Assembly: GCF_016650695.1 (NCBI RefSeq)
Contig: NZ_JAEKFH010000003.1
Span: 186,001 to 250,000 of the forward strand
Length of the DNA: 64,000 bases
Direction of reading: 5' to 3'
Source of the DNA: Pseudomonas sp. TH41
Lineage (GTDB): Bacteria > Pseudomonadota > Gammaproteobacteria > Pseudomonadales > Pseudomonadaceae
The stretch's first letter is position 1, and the number at the start of each line of letters is the position of its first letter. Below, one piece after another: positions 56,819 through 64,000 of this stretch. The notes under the pieces were generated by a model. It saw nothing but the letters and a program-made list of their open reading frames with translations. It made no database searches and had not been told where the DNA came from. Position numbers and translations under genes: made by a program.

Positions 56819-58570
56819 CTAAAACGTGTTTTTCCCCGTGACCACGGCGGAAGTTTGCCCTCGCCGCCAATCCAGAACGGGCGATTGAGGAGGCAGATTC
56901 AATCCCCGCAGGACCTCGGTATCGTACCCATAGACGTCGGGTTTAAACACCACTCGACCCTCACTACTGAGGTCGACCGTCCAGTACGCCAGCAGCACCG
57001 GCACCTTGACCGGGAGCCTTATATTTTCTGTCTTGCCATTGGCTAGCTGCTTTTGAATCCCGGCGCTGTCCCAATGAACCGGGTCATTGAACAACAGCTC
57101 AACCAACTGCAGCGGATTTTCCACCCGAATGCAGCCTGAACTGGTTGCGCGTACCGATTTGGCAAACAATTCGCGATGCGGCGTGTCGTGGAGGTAAATC
57201 GAATACTGGTTGGGAAACCGGATAGCCACCTGACCCAGCGAACTGTCGGTCCCGGCGTCCTGGCGCAGGGTGATGCCACGCGGGTTATTCCAGTCGATGG
57301 TCGATGGATCAACCACAGCGCCGTCCTTGCCAATCGCCCGAATGCGGTTGGCTTCAAGGTAACCCGGATTTTTCAGGATCTTGGGCAGCACATCCTCTTT
57401 GAGAATCGTTGGGGGCACGGTCCAGGTCGGGTTAAACGTGATGTACGTAATCTCTGACTGAAATATCGGTGTATTGCGGAATGGTTTACCAACCTGCACC
57501 CGAGAACGCCAGATCGGTTTGCCATCGCGATACATTGCGACCTTGTACCCGGCGACATCCACGATGACGAACGTACCCTGAAGTTTATAAAGCAGCCAAC
57601 GCGCCCGCTCCATGTTCACCCGCACCTGATCGATGCGCGCGTCAACGGGCACATTCAGCGCCGCCAGCGTCGTGGCCCCGGCCATACCGTCCGCCCCAAG
57701 GTATTGCTCGGTTTGATACTTTTTCACCGCCGCCGTGACGGCAGCGTCGTAGTTCGTCCCGCGCACCCATCGCGGGTCCAGAAAACCACCCGCCACCAAC
57801 CGCGCCCGCAATTGCGCGACAGCAGGTTCGTCCATACCCGGCTTGAGTGAATGATCTTGCGCAATCTTCGGCCAGCCACCCGAGGCCCGAATCTTGCGCA
57901 GTTGCGCCAGGCCCTGACGCAAACCGAGGTAGACCGCCTCTTGTGGCGGTGCCTGAGCAAAAGCGCTGGCGACATCGTGGGCGTCGAGGGCGGCGAAGAA
58001 GTGATTGAAGTCGTCCCGGGGATCGACATCCGACGGGTCGAAATTCCAGTGGATATCCAGCCGCGAAGGATCGACCTTGCCCCGCCGCAACTGCAGCAGT
58101 GCGGTGACAAAGGTGTGAGTCGCCGCAATATCAAATGCCGCCCGTTGCTCGGGTGTTGGCGCCGTGGCCTGCATTGATGCTCGAGATCTTGCCAGCTCAT
58201 CACCCCGGAAGTCCGCGGGGTTCAAGCCGTCGGCCTGGGTTGCGTTCAGACTGATCAACAACTGGCTGACATCACTGTCATTCGTCCAGGCCGCGCGATA
58301 GCCACGATGACTATAAAAATCCATGACCACCCGGCTGACATCCACCCGCTTATGCCGCGGTGACGTGAGCAGTGGTGGAAAAGCGCTGCGAAGCGGCTCG
58401 AGCGTGGCCTCAATCAACTGAGCGACGTTGTCGTCGGGTGCCGCACTGATCACGCTGCTCGGCGCAAATGTCGGCTCGATCGGCGAAGTTTCGGCGACCG
58501 CTGCACCGCTGATCAGAAAGCCCATAAAAATCACGCGGCTTATGACAAATAACCCTGTTAATTGCACCAT
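56819..58570 (-). CDS. YcbB/LdtD-type L,D-transpeptidase
   Basis: 583 residues with a signal peptide to about 26. A scaffold domain, a peptidoglycan-binding domain (about 230-290, PAVAQLRARLVAGGFLD...ATTLAALNVP) and a YkuD catalytic domain with the Cys in SSGCIRVENP are present. This class forms 3-3 (mDAP-mDAP) crosslinks in peptidoglycan. It is divergent from another L,D-transpeptidase-family gene across only 77 bp. Confidence 0.92.
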   Translation of the reverse strand: MVQLTGLFVISRVIFMGFLISGAAVAETSPIEPTFAPSSVISAAPDDNVAQLIEATLEPLRSAFPPLLTSPRHKRVDVSRVVMDFYSHRGYRAAWTNDSDVSQLLISLNATQADGLNPADFRGDELARSRASMQATAPTPEQRAAFDIAATHTFVTALLQLRRGKVDPSRLDIHWNFDPSDVDPRDDFNHFFAALDAHDVASAFAQAPPQEAVYLGLRQGLAQLRKIRASGGWPKIAQDHSLKPGMDEPAVAQLRARLVAGGFLDPRWVRGTNYDAAVTAAVKKYQTEQYLGADGMAGATTLAALNVPVDARIDQVRVNMERARWLLYKLQGTFVIVDVAGYKVAMYRDGKPIWRSRVQVGKPFRNTPIFQSEITYITFNPTWTVPPTILKEDVLPKILKNPGYLEANRIRAIGKDGAVVDPSTIDWNNPRGITLRQDAGTDSSLGQVAIRFPNQYSIYLHDTPHRELFAKSVRATSSGCIRVENPLQLVELLFNDPVHWDSAGIQKQLANGKTENIRLPVKVPVLLAYWTVDLSSEGRVVFKPDVYGYDTEVLRGLNLPPQSPVLDWRRGQTSAVVTGKNTF

Positions 58571-58647
58571 GGATAATCCTTAATCTCCGCATTCAACGCC
58601 TGGCAAACGTACTGCTAGACTCGAAACTATCATGATGAGACATCTAT
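58571..58647. promoter_or_regulatory. Shared promoter region of the two divergent transpeptidase genes
   Basis: 77 bp between opposite start codons. A TAGACT box near 58614 could serve the plus-strand gene. No operator repeat is clear. Confidence 0.4.
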
Positions 58648-59352
58648 ATGGCGCGAGATCGCTTTGGCTTTCTATTCACGGCCCTGTTGCTGACGATAAC
58701 GTCAGTACCGGCAGCCTACGCCGATTCGCTTGCCACCGCGCTCGCCAAAACAGCTCCCGACGCCGATGCCAAGGTGATTGCCCTGGCTGTACGCGCTACA
58801 CAATGTACCCAGGTCCAGGGTGCAATCCCTGCCCAACGACTGGCAGTGATTGATTATTCCCTGCCGTCCACCGAGCCGCGGCTGTGGGTGTTCGACCTGA
58901 AGAAGCGTAAGTTGCTGTTTCACGAACTGGTTGCCCACGGTCGTAACAGCGGCGAAAACATGGCCGTCAACTTCTCCAATCAAAACGAAAGCTTCGCCAC
59001 CAGCCTCGGTTTGTATCGCACCCAGTCGAGCTATGTCGGCCAGAACGGCTATTCCTTGCGCATGGAAGGTCTTGAACCGGGTTTCAACGACAATGCGTTT
59101 GACCGGGCGATCGTCATACATGGCGCACCCTATGTCAGCCCGGTCCTGGCGCGGGCCAATGGCCGTATTGGCAGAAGCCTCGGCTGCCCCGCTGTAAGGC
59201 CGGCCATTGCCCGTCGACTGATTGACTCGATGAAGGATGGGCAGTTGTTGTTTTCCTACTACCCGGATCAGCGCTGGTTGAAATCGTCTGCCTATATCAA
59301 TTGCAGTGGGGCCACCATGGCGACGGCGTCCAAGCCCAATGCTCGCCGTTGA
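58648..59352 (+). CDS. L,D-transpeptidase catalytic-domain protein, YkuD_2 family
   Basis: 234 residues with a signal peptide ending at about ADS (26). The catalytic segment is HGAPYV... with GRSLGCPAV, the His and Cys of the YkuD fold in a short stand-alone form (murein L,D-transpeptidase catalytic domain, often annotated DUF4893-like or YkuD_2). It may trim or cross-link peptidoglycan in the periplasm. Divergence from LdtD across a short region suggests common control. Confidence 0.8.
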   Translation: MARDRFGFLFTALLLTITSVPAAYADSLATALAKTAPDADAKVIALAVRATQCTQVQGAIPAQRLAVIDYSLPSTEPRLWVFDLKKRKLLFHELVAHGRNSGENMAVNFSNQNESFATSLGLYRTQSSYVGQNGYSLRMEGLEPGFNDNAFDRAIVIHGAPYVSPVLARANGRIGRSLGCPAVRPAIARRLIDSMKDGQLLFSYYPDQRWLKSSAYINCSGATMATASKPNARR

Positions 59353-59441
59353 ATACCGCGTGAACCTGTCAAAACTATAATCCCGGGCGGGGTCTTCTGA
59401 AAGGGACTTGTGTACTGAGGGCCTAAACGAAAGTGATCCAC

Positions 59442-59541
59442 TGTAGGAGCGAGCTTGCTCGCGATAGTCTCTGGAGCGTCGCGTTTAGCCAGTAAATACG
59501 CGTTATCGTTTACGACTATCGCGAGCAAGCTCGCTCCTACA
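59442..59541. repeat. REP palindrome pair, TGTAGGAGCGAGC family
   Basis: Arms from 59442 and to 59541, 58 bp before the patatin gene. Confidence 0.85.
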
Positions 59542-59599
59542 AACGGCAGTAGCCCGTACGCGGTTATAATCCGCCCGCTCGCCAGACTTCGAGACCGGT

Positions 59600-60679
59600 A
59601 TGACCGCTATCCACATCAAGTACCCTTCATTGATCCTGAAAGCCGGCCCGCGTGCCTTCGCGCGCATCCGTGAGCACGGTTTGAGCGCCGCCGATGTGGG
59701 CACGCTACCGGGCGCCGCCGGTGGCCCCAAGGCCTTGGGAATTCAAGGTCTGGACCTGGCGCTGTTCGGTGAATGGCTACCGGCGGCGCCTCGGGAGCGC
59801 TCGCTGATTGGCGCATCGGTGGGCTCCTGGCGCTTCGCCAGCGCCTGCCTGCCAGATGCCGCCGAAGGCATTCGCCGTCTCGGCCATCTGTACACCGAGC
59901 AAGACTTCGCCAAAGGCGTGACCCTTGCACAGGTCAGCCAGAGCTCGCAGCGCATGCTCGATGATTTGCTCGACGGCCGCGACGCCTCGATCCTCGACAA
60001 CGCCCACTACCGCCTGAACATCATGGTGGTCAAAAGCCACGGCCTACTGGCGCACGATCATCGCGGCCGGCTGGGGCTGGGTTTGTCATCGGTGATCGCC
60101 GACAACCTGCGCGGCCGGGCGCGGCTGTCGCGGCACTTCGAACGACTGATCATCCACGACCCGCGCCGGGCCCCGCCGGTCAATGCACTTAACGACTTCC
60201 CGTCGCGCTTCGTCGCACTGAATGCCGGCAACCTGCGCCAGGCCTTGCTCGCTTCGGGCTCGATACCGATGGTGATGGAAGGCGTGCGTGATTTGCCGGG
60301 CGCTGGCGCGGGGACGTTCCGCGATGGCGGTCTGCTGGACTATCACCTCGATCTGCCCTACAGCGGCAACGACATCGTCCTCTATCCGCACTTCACCGAC
60401 CGGGTCATTCCCGGCTGGTTCGACAAAACCCTGCCGTGGCGCCGAGCCTGCCCGGCGCGCTTGCAAGATGTGCTGCTGCTGGCGCCGTCGAAGGAATACC
60501 TGTCGCGCCTGCCCTTCGGCAAGCTGCCGGATCGCAACGATTTCAAGCGCTTCATGGGCGACGCCCCGAGCCGGCGGACATACTGGCGCGCGGCGATGGA
60601 CGAAAGCCGTCGCCTGGGTGACGAGTTCCTGGAACTGGCCACCACTAATCGCCTCGGCGAGCACTTGCTGACCCTTTAG
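59600..60679 (+). CDS. Patatin-like phospholipase
   Basis: 359 residues. Nucleophile Ser73 in GASVGSW, an upstream GAAGGPKALG glycine loop and the catalytic Asp in DGGLLDYH give the Ser-Asp dyad of the patatin fold. It has no signal peptide, so it is probably cytosolic, hydrolysing lipids or thioesters of unknown kind. queD follows by 95 bp. Confidence 0.85.
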   Translation: MTAIHIKYPSLILKAGPRAFARIREHGLSAADVGTLPGAAGGPKALGIQGLDLALFGEWLPAAPRERSLIGASVGSWRFASACLPDAAEGIRRLGHLYTEQDFAKGVTLAQVSQSSQRMLDDLLDGRDASILDNAHYRLNIMVVKSHGLLAHDHRGRLGLGLSSVIADNLRGRARLSRHFERLIIHDPRRAPPVNALNDFPSRFVALNAGNLRQALLASGSIPMVMEGVRDLPGAGAGTFRDGGLLDYHLDLPYSGNDIVLYPHFTDRVIPGWFDKTLPWRRACPARLQDVLLLAPSKEYLSRLPFGKLPDRNDFKRFMGDAPSRRTYWRAAMDESRRLGDEFLELATTNRLGEHLLTL

Positions 60680-60773
60680 TCAGTGTTTTCCCGCACGCCC
60701 AAACGCAAACTGTTAAACTCGCCGTCTGCCCACATCGCTGCGGCGATCGCCACCTGACAGAGCTGAAAAAACT

Positions 60774-61130
60774 GTGGAAATCTTCAAAGAATTTACCTTC
60801 GAATCCGCCCACCGCTTGCCCCACGTACCGGACGGCCACAAGTGCGGCCGCCTGCACGGTCACTCGTTCAAAGTGGCGATCCACCTCAGTGGCGACCTCG
60901 ATCCGCACACGGGCTGGATCCGTGACTTCTCTGAAATCAAGGCGATCTTCAAACCGCTTTACGAGCGTCTGGATCACAATTACCTGAACGACATTCCCGG
61001 CCTGGAAAACCCGACCAGTGAAGTGCTGGCCAAATTCATCTGGAAGGAATTGAAGCCTCTGCTGCCGGAGCTCAGTGCGATTCGTATCCACGAAACCTGC
61101 ACCAGCGGCTGTATCTACCACGGCGAGTAA
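60774..61130 (+). CDS. queD: 6-carboxy-5,6,7,8-tetrahydropterin synthase
   Basis: 118 residues starting with GTG at 60774. Zinc ligands His13, His28 and His30 (SAHRLP, LHGHSF) and catalytic Cys24 are visible. QueD makes 6-carboxytetrahydropterin for queuosine synthesis. Length and motifs fit QueD rather than eukaryotic PTPS. A terminator follows. Confidence 0.93.
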   Translation: MEIFKEFTFESAHRLPHVPDGHKCGRLHGHSFKVAIHLSGDLDPHTGWIRDFSEIKAIFKPLYERLDHNYLNDIPGLENPTSEVLAKFIWKELKPLLPELSAIRIHETCTSGCIYHGE

Positions 61131-61158
61131 TCAGATCTAAAAGACAATACAAAACCAC

Positions 61159-61265
61159 TGTGAGAGCGAGCCTGCTCGCGATGACGGCGGCACATTCAGC
61201 ATCGAGGTGACTGAACGGCCGCTATCGTCGGAACGCCGCCCGGAGCAAGCTCGCTCCCACAATGG
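61159..61265. repeat. Hybrid REP pair containing a 45-bp direct repeat
   Basis: The left arm is of the GCGAGCCTGCTCGC type (61159-61183). The right arm (61221-61265) is a variant that recurs almost exactly at 62272-62316, with about three mismatches over 45 bp. Confidence 0.7.
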
Positions 61266-61288
61266 ATTCGTTTCGTCAGCAAACATTC

Positions 61289-61314
61289 GAACAGCCTTCA
61301 GGGCTGTTTTTTTA
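61289..61314 (+). terminator. Terminator of queD
   Basis: ACAGCC-TTCA-GGGCTGT followed by seven T, about 160 bp after the queD stop and before the hydrolase gene. Confidence 0.75.
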
Positions 61315-61356
61315 TGCCTATGCTTCTTGGTTCGCACACGCCAAGAGGACGCCCCC

Positions 61357-62187
61357 ATGACTGAATGGCCACTGGCTCAGACCTACCGCTTCAACGGGCA
61401 CTCCGTTCGCTACGCCGTACGTGGCGACGGCCCGCCACTGGTGTTCGTGCACGGTACGCCGTTTTCTTCCTATGTCTGGCACCGGATTGCGCCGCACTTC
61501 ATCTCCACGCACCGAGTGCATTACTTCGACCTGCTGGGTTATGGCCAGTCCGAGAAAATCGAGGGCGATGTATCGTTGGGTGTGCAGAACGATCTGTTGG
61601 CGCACTTGCTCGATCACTGGGGACTGGAACGGCCGGATGTCGTGGCCCACGACTTTGGTGGCGCCACCGCCCTGCGCACTCACCTGCTGAACGGCAAGGA
61701 TTACCGCAGCCTGACGCTGATCGATCCGGTGGCGCTGACGCCATGGGGGTCGCCGTTTGTGCAGCATGTGCGCCAGCATGAAGCCGCGTTCAGCGGACTG
61801 CCTGATTACATTCAGCGAGCGATTGTGCCGGCCTACATTCGCGGGGCGATCAAGCGTGAAATCCCGAACGACGAACTCGCGCCTTATGTGCAGCCGTGGC
61901 TCGGCGATCCGGGGCAAGCGGCGTTCTATCGACAGATTGCGCAGATGGATGAGCGCTACACGCGAGAGGCTGAAGGGTTGTACCCGGCGGTTCGGTGTCC
62001 GGTGCAGATTCTGTGGGGGGAGGACGATCAATGGATTCCCATTGAGCGTGGCCGCGCGCTGCATCAGCTGATGCCTGGATCGCAGTTTCATCCGATTCCG
62101 AATGCCGGGCATCTGGTACAGGAAGATGCACCCGAAGCCATCGTCGCGGCGCTGCTGCGATTTTTACCGCAACACAACTCCCCTTGA
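61357..62187 (+). CDS. Alpha/beta hydrolase with Asp nucleophile, haloalkane dehalogenase-like
   Basis: 276 residues from ATG at 61357 (MTEWPLAQTYRFN), with AAGAGGAC upstream. HGTPFSSYVW is the oxyanion loop. The nucleophile elbow reads VAHDFGGA, so Asp99 takes the place of the usual Ser, as in haloalkane dehalogenases and epoxide hydrolases. Asp in WGEDDQW and His in NAGHLVQED complete the triad. The substrate cannot be predicted. It is flanked by direct repeats of a REP variant. Confidence 0.8.
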   Translation: MTEWPLAQTYRFNGHSVRYAVRGDGPPLVFVHGTPFSSYVWHRIAPHFISTHRVHYFDLLGYGQSEKIEGDVSLGVQNDLLAHLLDHWGLERPDVVAHDFGGATALRTHLLNGKDYRSLTLIDPVALTPWGSPFVQHVRQHEAAFSGLPDYIQRAIVPAYIRGAIKREIPNDELAPYVQPWLGDPGQAAFYRQIAQMDERYTREAEGLYPAVRCPVQILWGEDDQWIPIERGRALHQLMPGSQFHPIPNAGHLVQEDAPEAIVAALLRFLPQHNSP

Positions 62188-62203
62188 AGTCACCAACATC
62201 CCT

Positions 62204-62316
62204 TGTGGGAGCGAGACCGGCTTGCCGGCGAAGGTGGTGTCACAGTCAACATATTCGTTGAATGCCAAGCAGCTTTCGTCGGAACGCCGCCCGGAGCAAG
62301 CTCGCTCCTACAATTG
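62204..62316. repeat. Hybrid REP pair downstream of the hydrolase gene
   Basis: The left arm (from 62204) reads GTGGGAGCGAG then GCCGGC palindromes. The right arm (62272-62316) repeats 61221-61265. Confidence 0.7.
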
Positions 62317-62406
62317 AACTGTGCTGACCAATGCTGCTGGCGGTAATTGCCGCTGCCGCGCTAACGTAAGGTATTAACGACACGACTCTTTCAAAGGACT
62401 CACCTC

Positions 62407-63654
62407 ATGCACATCATCAACGCCCGCCTGCGCAACCTGGAAGGCCTGCATGAGTTGCACCTGGAAAACGGCCTGATCAGCAATATCGCCCGACAGACGG
62501 AAGCGCCCACCCTGGGGCCCGACGACCTGGACGCGGGCGGCAATTTGGTGGTGCCGCCGTTCGTCGAACCGCACATCCACCTCGATGCCACCCTCACCGC
62601 GGGCGAACCGCGCTGGAACATGAGCGGCACGCTGTTCGAAGGCATCGAATGCTGGGGCGAGCGCAAGGCGACCATCACCCTGGAAGACACCAAGACCCGC
62701 GCCAATAAAACCATCCAGGCCCTCGCCGCCCACGGCATCCAGCATGTGCGCACCCACGTCGATGTCACCGACCCGACATTGACCGCACTCAAGGCGATGC
62801 TCGAAGTACGCGAGGAAAGCCGTCACCTGATCGACCTGCAAATCGTCGCGTTCCCGCAGGAAGGCATCGAGTCGTACCGCAACGGTCGAGAACTGATGGA
62901 AGAAGCCATTCGCATGGGCGCGGATGTGGTCGGCGGCATTCCGCATTTCGAGAACACCCGCGACCAGGGCGTCAGCTCGGTAAAGTTCCTGATGGACCTG
63001 GCCGAGCGCACCGGTTGCCTGGTGGACGTGCATTGCGATGAAACCGATGACCCGCACTCACGCTTCCTTGAAGTACTGGCCGAAGAAGCGCGCAGCCGCG
63101 ATATGGGCTCGCGCGTGACGGCCAGCCACACCACGGCGATGGGCTCTTACGACAACGCCTACTGCGCCAAACTGTTTCGCCTGCTCGGGCAGTCGGGGAT
63201 CAGTTTTGTCTCTTGTCCCACAGAAAGCATTCACCTGCAGGGGCGCTTCGATAACTTCCCGAAACGCCGTGGCGTAACGCGGGTCAACGAGTTGCTCGAG
63301 GCGGGGATGAATGTGTGTTTCGGCCAGGATTCAATTGTCGACCCGTGGTATCCGCTGGGTAACGGCAACATCCTGCGGGTACTCGAAGCGGGTCTGCACA
63401 TCTGCCACATGCTCGGTTACCGCAACCTGCAAAGCGCGCTGGACCTGGTGACCGACAACAGCGCCAAAGCGATGGCCCTGGGGGATCGGTATGGACTGGA
63501 ACGCGGACGACCGGCGAATTTGCTGATTCTGTCGGCGGAAAGTGATTACGAGGTGATCCGCAGCCAGGGGTTGCCGCTGTATTCGGTTCGCGATGGCAAG
63601 GTATTGATGAAGCGGGAAATGCCGGTGGTGGAGTTTTTCGGTGATCCGGGCTGA
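62407..63654 (+). CDS. codA: Cytosine deaminase
   Basis: 415 residues of the amidohydrolase superfamily. EPHIHLDATLTAG carries two metal His, later HCDE and SHTTAMG the next ligands, and FGQDSIVDPWYPLGNGN the catalytic Asp: the CodA pattern. It converts cytosine to uracil in pyrimidine salvage. The permease codB, normally its partner, is not in the window. AAAGGACT precedes the start. Confidence 0.92.
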   Translation: MHIINARLRNLEGLHELHLENGLISNIARQTEAPTLGPDDLDAGGNLVVPPFVEPHIHLDATLTAGEPRWNMSGTLFEGIECWGERKATITLEDTKTRANKTIQALAAHGIQHVRTHVDVTDPTLTALKAMLEVREESRHLIDLQIVAFPQEGIESYRNGRELMEEAIRMGADVVGGIPHFENTRDQGVSSVKFLMDLAERTGCLVDVHCDETDDPHSRFLEVLAEEARSRDMGSRVTASHTTAMGSYDNAYCAKLFRLLGQSGISFVSCPTESIHLQGRFDNFPKRRGVTRVNELLEAGMNVCFGQDSIVDPWYPLGNGNILRVLEAGLHICHMLGYRNLQSALDLVTDNSAKAMALGDRYGLERGRPANLLILSAESDYEVIRSQGLPLYSVRDGKVLMKREMPVVEFFGDPG

Positions 63655-63677
63655 TTTTTTCGTTGCCTGGGTTGGCC

Positions 63678-63757
63678 TCTTCGCGAGCAAGCCCGCTCCC
63701 ACAGGGGATTTTGTGTACGACACAGATCTAATGTGGGAGCGGGCTTGCTCGCGAAGA
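63678..63757. repeat. REP palindrome pair, GCGAGCAAGCCCGC family
   Basis: Perfect 26-bp arms, 63678-63703 and 63732-63757, between the convergent codA and epimerase genes. Confidence 0.85.
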
Positions 63758-63768
63758 CGATCGAGTAA

Positions 63769-64000
63769 TCAACGAATCAATCGAGCCGTACCAAACAGAC
63801 TGACCCGACTCAACTCACCGTCTGTTTCTTCCAGCAAAATCGGCGCAGTCCCGCCGGGCATGACGACTTTCACTTCACCCGCTGCCACCCACCCCACGCG
63901 CCACGCCGCGCAAGCCACTGCACTGGCGCTGGTGCCCGACGACGCCGTCGGCCCTTCGCCACGCTCGAACACCCGGGCAACGACGCGCCCCTCGGACTCA
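63769..64000 (-). CDS. DapF-like epimerase family protein, C-terminal part (5' partial)
   Basis: 77 residues; the frame stays open to the right edge. The visible part is the last lobe of the diaminopimelate epimerase fold (VFERGEGPTASSGTSASAVA, then VVMPGGTAPILLEE, then VSLFGTARLI). In true DapF the aligned segment is GETLACGTGACA with a catalytic Cys; here Ser stands at that place and at the second Cys. It is probably a paralogue with another job, or an enzyme with altered chemistry. The N-terminal half, with the other active-site residue, lies outside the window. Confidence 0.6.
   Translation of the reverse strand, partial: ESEGRVVARVFERGEGPTASSGTSASAVACAAWRVGWVAAGEVKVVMPGGTAPILLEETDGELSRVSLFGTARLIR

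Overview
The window is chromosomal DNA of a Pseudomonas, most likely of the P. fluorescens complex. The gene order metZ-purF-cvpA-dedD-folC-accD-trpF-truA-fimV-usg-asd-leuB-leuDC, and later tetR-gltX-emrAB-uvrB-aminotransferase, is the order I recall from the P. aeruginosa PA3107-PA3139 region. The intergenic spaces are full of the palindromic REP elements typical of fluorescent pseudomonads.

Positions 1-3900 are different: visibly A+T-rich, with unlike codon use. They look like the end of a phage- or plasmid-derived element lying against the 3' end of tRNA-Val(GAC). The region holds a 5'-truncated SF2 helicase with a C-terminal helix-turn-helix, a small protein resembling a phage terminase small subunit, two small membrane proteins, and about 1.3 kb of non-coding DNA rich in structure. 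That DNA includes hairpin arrays, a five-run C tract (G-quadruplex potential on the other strand), three inverted-repeat boxes and an inverted 35-bp copy of the 5' end of tRNA-Val. No integrase is visible; it may lie left of the window.

From 4061 the core chromosome begins. It holds a PauB-type oxidoreductase, a molybdenum hydroxylase operon (large subunit, 2Fe-2S subunit, tri-haem cytochrome c, XdhC), a tRNA Val-Asp-Asp operon, and the long minus-strand run SDR/metZ/purF/cvpA/dedD/folC/accD/trpF/truA/fimV. This is followed by usg/asd/leuB/methyltransferase/leuD/leuC with a divergent LysR regulator. Positions 32-46 kb carry a five-PAS GGDEF-EAL protein, ibpA behind a sigma-32 promoter and a ROSE-type RNA thermometer, dusC, a thioesterase, a TetR-hydrolase pair, a duplicated tRNA Glu-Ala operon beside gltX, emrAB and uvrB.

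Positions 47-64 kb hold an aromatic aminotransferase, two small proteins, tRNA-Asn, a xanthine permease with a palindromic operator candidate, a BrnT/BrnA toxin-antitoxin pair, an arylamine N-acetyltransferase, xthA behind a truncated DUF1254 gene, and a Cache-GGDEF cyclase. RNase T2, two divergent L,D-transpeptidases, a patatin, queD, a dehalogenase-like hydrolase, codA and the end of a DapF-like epimerase complete it.

Most of the window is ordinary core genome. The most unusual parts are the tRNA-Val junction, the covarying spacer hairpins in the tRNA Glu-Ala operon, the usg pseudoenzyme and the REP landscape.
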